Source: Eubacteriales Family XIII. Incertae Sedis bacterium (lineage in GTDB: Bacteria > Bacillota > Clostridia > Peptostreptococcales > Anaerovoracaceae). From it: a stretch of DNA of 9,140 bases. Positions 6,420 through 9,140 of this stretch are shown piece by piece (positions within the stretch are counted from its first letter, which is position 1; the number at the start of each line of letters is the position of its first letter). Below the pieces are notes generated by a model. That model saw only the letters and a list, made by a program, of their open reading frames with translations, made no database searches and was not told where the DNA came from. The position numbers and the translations under genes were made by a program. The stretch covers positions 1-9,140 of the forward strand of contig JAITEX010000107.1 of assembly GCA_031281765.1 (NCBI GenBank), given 5' to 3'.

Positions 6420-8564
6420 ATGGAAAAAATCACGCTGCCCCGGAAGGGGCTGAACGTCAGGCAGATGATGAACGCGTCGTTTCGGCTTCTCAGGCCGGAC
6501 GATTCGCTGAAGACCGTCGTCGAATATTTTCAGGAACACAAGATAAATATACTGCCGGTGGTCGACGAAAGCGAGAAGCTGATTGCGGTCTTTCCAAAGA
6601 CGCGCCTGTACCGGGCGCTGCTCGAGGGCGCGGCCATCGATTCGCCGTGTGAGAAGTATATGGTCACGGACCCGATTTACATCTATGAGGATCAGGAGTA
6701 CGACGTTTCATCGCTCGTGCGGCGCGTAACGAACAGCCCCGTCGCGAATGTCGTCGTGCTGAACCGCGCGGGCCGCGTGGTCGGAACCATCGGCATAGCC
6801 GAATACCTGCGCGAGTCGCTGAATATGATCATGTCCTCGTCGGCGACGCTCGAATCCATGTTTCGCGTCAATCACGAGGGCATTATTATTACGGACCGCC
6901 GCGGGGGAATACTGCGTATCAACCCGGCGGCCGAGCGCATGTTCCGCGTGAGCTTCGAACAGCTGCACGGAAAGTCCCTGCGCGACTGCCTGCCCGAGAT
7001 AGCGGATTCCCTTGAACCGAATATCGTCGCGCGCCGCATAGTGAAGGGGCTGCCCGTCCTCGCGAATAATATACCCATTATCGAAAACGGGGAGAGGATA
7101 GGGTCGAATTACGCCTTTCTCGATATTTCCGAGGCGGAGCGCATGGCCGACGAGCTTGAAATCGTCAAAAAGATGCAGACGACAATTGAGGCGGTCATCA
7201 ATTCTTCGAACGACGGCGTATTCGTATCGGACACGAACGGCATGGTGCGCTACGTAAACGATAAGGCGCGCATCCTGCTGAACGAGCGCATAGAGGACAT
7301 CATCGGCAACCCCCTGCAGAAGCTGTTGAATACGAAAGGCCCCGTCAAGAGCTCCGCGGCCGGTACACCTGTGGTAGACGCCCTCGACATCGGCGGAAAG
7401 CAGTGTATCGTGACGCATACGCCGTATCGCTCGCGGACGGCCGGCGGCAGCAGCGGCATTGTCAGTACGATATTCCTGAACGACAGCGCCTACGCGGAGG
7501 AGCTTGCGCGCCGCTGGTTCGAGATGAACCGGAAGATGGGATACTATCGCCGGGCGCTCGAACAGACCGTGGACAGGGGCAGTAAATTCGATCAGATCGT
7601 GACGACAACTCCGGAGTTCGTCAAGATAAAACGCGACGCGCAGCGTATCGCGCGCAGCAGCAGCACGGTGCTGCTGACGGGGGAAAGCGGCGTCGGCAAG
7701 AGCCTGTTCGCGCGCGGCATACACGAGGAAAGCCCGCGCGCCAAGCATCCGTTCATCGTCTGCAACTGCGTGTCGATACCGGAATCCCTGTTCGAATCCG
7801 AGCTGTTCGGCTATGCGCCGGGCTCCTTTACGGGCGCGCTGAAGTCGGGAAAGCCCGGCTATTTCGAGCGCGCGGACAAGGGAACTATCTTTCTCGACGA
7901 GGTCGGAGATATACCGCTGTCGATACAGGCCAAGCTCCTGCAAGTCCTGCAGGACAAGGAATTCGAGCGCGTGGGCGGCACGCGGAAGCAATCCGTCGAT
8001 GTGCGCATTATCGCCGCGACAAACCGCGACCTGCGCGAAGCGATAGCCCGCAAGGAATTCCGTGAGGACCTCTATTACCGGCTGAATGTCATCGCTTTCC
8101 ATCTTCCGGCCCTGCGTGAGCGGCGTCAGGACATCGTGCCGCTCGCGGCGACCTTTATTACGAAGTACAACAGGCTTATCGGCTCGCGGATCACGGGCAT
8201 CAAGGATTCCGCGCGGAAGGTCCTGCGCGAGTACGATTGGCCCGGCAATATCCGCGAACTCGAGAACGCGATAGAGCACGCGGCCAACTACGTGTGGGAG
8301 GGCGAGATCGGCGTCGAAAACCTTCCGGACCATATAGCGGGCGGGGTTTCGCTTCGTCCCGCCTTTGACCGGAAACAGCGTGCGGCTACCGGCTCGCAAG
8401 CGGCGGGTGAGGTCTCGTTTGAGGAGGCAAAAACCGAGTTTGAGCGGGCGCAACTGCTCGACGCGCTGAAGCAGACGAACGGGAATAAGAGCGCTGCGGC
8501 GAAACTGATGAACCTGAGCCGGTCGGCATTTTACGACAGGCTTGCAAAATACGAAATAAAATAG
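6420..8564 (+). CDS. Sigma-54-dependent activator, CBS-CBS-PAS-PAS-AAA+-HTH
   Basis: This 714-residue bacterial enhancer-binding protein uses ATP to open promoters held by sigma-54 polymerase. Domains: two CBS repeats (about 13-69 and 82-134; such pairs often bind adenine nucleotides), PAS1 (about 144-240), PAS2 (about 252-358), a helical linker, the AAA+ domain (about 390-635) and a Fis-type helix-turn-helix (about 686-713). The AAA+ domain has Walker A GESGVGKS 421-428, the sigma-54-contacting loop GSFTGA 468-473 (usual form GAFTGA), Walker B GTIFLDE 488-494, AATNRD 532-537, FREDLYYRLNV 547-557 with arginine fingers, and WPGNIRELENAIEHA 607-621. The start at 6420 is chosen over an upstream in-frame TTG at 6306 because a promoter lies between them and GAGGG at 6411-6415 serves as ribosome site. 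There is no phosphorylatable receiver domain, so it probably senses small molecules. It likely controls the adjacent catabolic operon; the ligand is unknown. Confidence 0.93.
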   Translation: MEKITLPRKGLNVRQMMNASFRLLRPDDSLKTVVEYFQEHKINILPVVDESEKLIAVFPKTRLYRALLEGAAIDSPCEKYMVTDPIYIYEDQEYDVSSLVRRVTNSPVANVVVLNRAGRVVGTIGIAEYLRESLNMIMSSSATLESMFRVNHEGIIITDRRGGILRINPAAERMFRVSFEQLHGKSLRDCLPEIADSLEPNIVARRIVKGLPVLANNIPIIENGERIGSNYAFLDISEAERMADELEIVKKMQTTIEAVINSSNDGVFVSDTNGMVRYVNDKARILLNERIEDIIGNPLQKLLNTKGPVKSSAAGTPVVDALDIGGKQCIVTHTPYRSRTAGGSSGIVSTIFLNDSAYAEELARRWFEMNRKMGYYRRALEQTVDRGSKFDQIVTTTPEFVKIKRDAQRIARSSSTVLLTGESGVGKSLFARGIHEESPRAKHPFIVCNCVSIPESLFESELFGYAPGSFTGALKSGKPGYFERADKGTIFLDEVGDIPLSIQAKLLQVLQDKEFERVGGTRKQSVDVRIIAATNRDLREAIARKEFREDLYYRLNVIAFHLPALRERRQDIVPLAATFITKYNRLIGSRITGIKDSARKVLREYDWPGNIRELENAIEHAANYVWEGEIGVENLPDHIAGGVSLRPAFDRKQRAATGSQAAGEVSFEEAKTEFERAQLLDALKQTNGNKSAAAKLMNLSRSAFYDRLAKYEIK

Positions 8565-8570
8565 TACAAT
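8542..8570 (+). promoter_or_regulatory. Probable promoter for rpmF
   Basis: TTGCAA (8542-8547, four of six to TTGACA) is followed after exactly 17 bp by TACAAT (8565-8570, five of six to TATAAT). The -35 box is within the last codons of the regulator and the -10 box starts right after its stop. Transcription would start near 8577, giving rpmF independent expression, as expected for a ribosomal protein behind a low-level regulator gene. Confidence 0.6.
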
Positions 8571-8581
8571 AGTAGGGCTGT

Positions 8582-8604
8582 TCCGGACGCAAGACTGCGC
8601 CGGA
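8582..8604 (+). repeat. Hairpin in the rpmF leader
   Basis: TCCGG (8582-8586) pairs with CCGGA (8600-8604) and CGCA (8588-8591) with TGCG (8596-8599). Together they form a 9-bp stem with one bulged A (8587) and an AGAC loop. It lies at the 5' end of the predicted rpmF transcript and is not followed by T residues, so it is not a terminator. It could protect the 5' end or bind a protein; nothing in the sequence decides this. Confidence 0.5.
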
Positions 8605-8620
8605 CAAAATACCGAAGAAA

Positions 8621-8630
8621 AAGGAGGTGA
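8621..8630 (+). promoter_or_regulatory. Full-length Shine-Dalgarno of rpmF, sets the GTG start
   Basis: AAGGAGGTGA is fully complementary to the 3' tail of 16S rRNA over ten bases and lies 4 nt before the GTG at 8635. It is the strongest ribosome site in the window. It supports initiation at GTG, giving the canonical MAVPKR amino terminus of L32. Confidence 0.85.
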
Positions 8631-8634
8631 GGAC

Positions 8635-8826
8635 GTGGCAGTTCCCAAAAGGAAAACTTCAAAGGCGAAAAGAGACTCGAGGAGGGCCCCGAACATGAAA
8701 AAATCGGCGCCGGCGCTTTCCGTGTGCCCGCAGTGTCATAGCTACAAACTCCCTCATAGAGTGTGCCCGGTCTGCAATTACTACGATGGCCGCAAAGTCG
8801 TCGAGGATGAAAAGAGCAGCAAATAG
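8635..8826 (+). CDS. rpmF: 50S ribosomal protein L32 (bL32), zinc-binding form
   Basis: This is a 63-residue protein of the large ribosomal subunit. It begins MAVPKRKTSKAKRDSRRA, the conserved basic tail of bL32, and carries two CxxC pairs (C31/C34 and C44/C47) in SVCPQCHSYKLPHRVCPVC, which bind one zinc ion; the central LPHRVC is typical of Bacillota. Length is normal. It initiates at GTG. In many Bacillota rpmF follows yceD and precedes fapR, plsX or fabH; none of these is next to it here. It follows a sigma-54 activator instead and converges on asd, so it appears to be its own transcription unit with promoter 8542-8570 and terminator 8854-8887. The gene call is certain on motifs alone. Confidence 0.96.
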   Translation: MAVPKRKTSKAKRDSRRAPNMKKSAPALSVCPQCHSYKLPHRVCPVCNYYDGRKVVEDEKSSK

Positions 8827-8853
8827 ACGCTCAAATAATTACAAGACTAATAT

Positions 8854-8887
8854 AAAAAAACGGCTCGCAGGTGCGGGTCGTTTTTTT
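8854..8887. terminator. Bidirectional intrinsic terminator between rpmF and asd
   Basis: Seven A (8854-8860), a GC-rich stem CGGCTCGC (8861-8868) pairing with GCGGGTCG (8873-8880, two G-U), a short AGGT loop, and seven T (8881-8887). The A-run mirrors the T-run, so it works as a T-tailed hairpin on both strands. It ends rpmF on plus and asd on minus, 27 nt after one stop and 23 nt after the other. Confidence 0.93.
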
Positions 8888-8910
8888 ACGGCGTATAATT
8901 TCCAGCTATA

Positions 8911-9140
8911 TTATTTTATCAGCAGTTCCGCAATCTGTACGGCGTTCGTTGCGGCGCCCTTGCGGATATTGTCCGCGACGCACCAGAGGTTGACGCCGCT
9001 CTTCACGCTGAAATCGCGCCGGATACGTCCGACATAGACTTCGTCCCGGCCGGAAATATCACGCGCCAGCGGATAGACATTCGCCTCGGGGTCGTCCTGC
9101 ACGATAAGACCCGGCGCCGTCGCAAGTACCGCTTTCACCT
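8911..9140 (-). CDS. asd: Aspartate-semialdehyde dehydrogenase, C-terminal part
   Basis: This is the last 76 or so codons of a minus-strand gene cut by the right edge; the stop is at 8911-8913. Aspartate-semialdehyde dehydrogenase reduces aspartyl phosphate to the semialdehyde with NADPH, at the branch to lysine, diaminopimelate, threonine and methionine. The end is diagnostic: DDPEANVYPLARD, SGRDEVYVGRIRRD, then GVNLWCVADNIRKGAATNA and VQIAELL, matching the closing strands and helix of bacterial Asd (about 330-345 aa, so roughly three quarters of the gene is outside). The GTG at 9136-9138 is an internal valine, not a start. It converges with rpmF and shares its terminator. It has no evident link to the catabolic operon. 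Confidence 0.93.
   Translation of the reverse strand, partial: VKAVLATAPGLIVQDDPEANVYPLARDISGRDEVYVGRIRRDFSVKSGVNLWCVADNIRKGAATNAVQIAELLIK

Noticed and set aside
6708..8696. Very long open frame on the minus strand opposite the regulator (about 660 codons)
   Set aside because: It mirrors the regulator gene, has no ribosome site or recognisable domains, and arises from the GC-rich codon bias; the plus strand encodes a complete motif-rich protein.
8786..9037. Plus-strand open frame running from rpmF through the terminator into asd
   Set aside because: It crosses a strong bidirectional terminator and lies antisense to the conserved end of asd.
9136..9138. GTG as a start of a small minus-strand gene
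   Set aside because: The translation is the C-terminal part of aspartate-semialdehyde dehydrogenase, so this is an internal valine of a gene cut by the window edge.

Overview
The window reads as a catabolic locus from an anaerobic, GC-rich bacterium, most likely a member of the Bacillota (Clostridia or Negativicutes; the class cannot be fixed from this sequence). The clues are strong AGGAGG ribosome binding sites, a glutaconyl-CoA decarboxylase alpha subunit closely resembling that of Acidaminococcus, a butyryl-CoA-dehydrogenase-type flavoprotein, a sigma-54 activator, and a Firmicutes-style four-cysteine ribosomal protein L32.

Layout. Positions 1-51 look like the last codons of an unidentified upstream gene. 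From 99 to 6260, six plus-strand genes are packed as one transcription unit: both subunits of an AtoDA/CtfAB-type CoA-transferase (overlapping by 13 nt), a short-chain acyl-CoA dehydrogenase, EtfB, EtfA, and the alpha (carboxyltransferase) subunit of glutaconyl-CoA decarboxylase. The 6261-6419 gap holds two hairpins, a sigma-70-type promoter with an extended -10 box, and a perfect 18-bp palindrome over the predicted transcription start. It leads into a 714-residue sigma-54-dependent activator with the order CBS-CBS-PAS-PAS-AAA+-HTH (6420-8564). A second promoter lies in the last codons of that gene and probably drives rpmF (L32, 8635-8826). A bidirectional terminator (8854-8887) separates rpmF from the convergent 3' end of asd (aspartate-semialdehyde dehydrogenase), which runs off the right edge.

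How the genes fit. Together the enzymes link a dicarboxylic C5 acid (glutarate or glutaconate) to C4 acyl-CoAs. The CoA-transferase activates or releases acids, the decarboxylase converts glutaconyl-CoA to crotonyl-CoA, and the dehydrogenase with Etf moves two electrons at the acyl-CoA level. There are two readings. In one, glutarate is oxidised (glutaryl-CoA to glutaconyl-CoA to crotonyl-CoA). In the other, this is the terminal part of butyrate formation or oxidation (glutaconyl-CoA to crotonyl-CoA, interconverting with butyryl-CoA and butyrate). The dehydrogenase lacks the arginine expected of glutaryl-CoA dehydrogenases, which favours a butyryl-CoA-type substrate. The Etf pair resembles Bacillus-type rather than electron-bifurcating Etf, which does not fit simple NADH-driven crotonyl-CoA reduction. 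This tension is the most interesting point in the window. The membrane and biotin subunits of the sodium-pumping decarboxylase are not present here, so they must be encoded elsewhere.

The sigma-54 activator is the obvious candidate regulator of the catabolic operon, but I find no convincing -24/-12 promoter in the window. The operon promoter is therefore probably upstream of position 1. I see no mobile element, CRISPR array, tRNA or rRNA.
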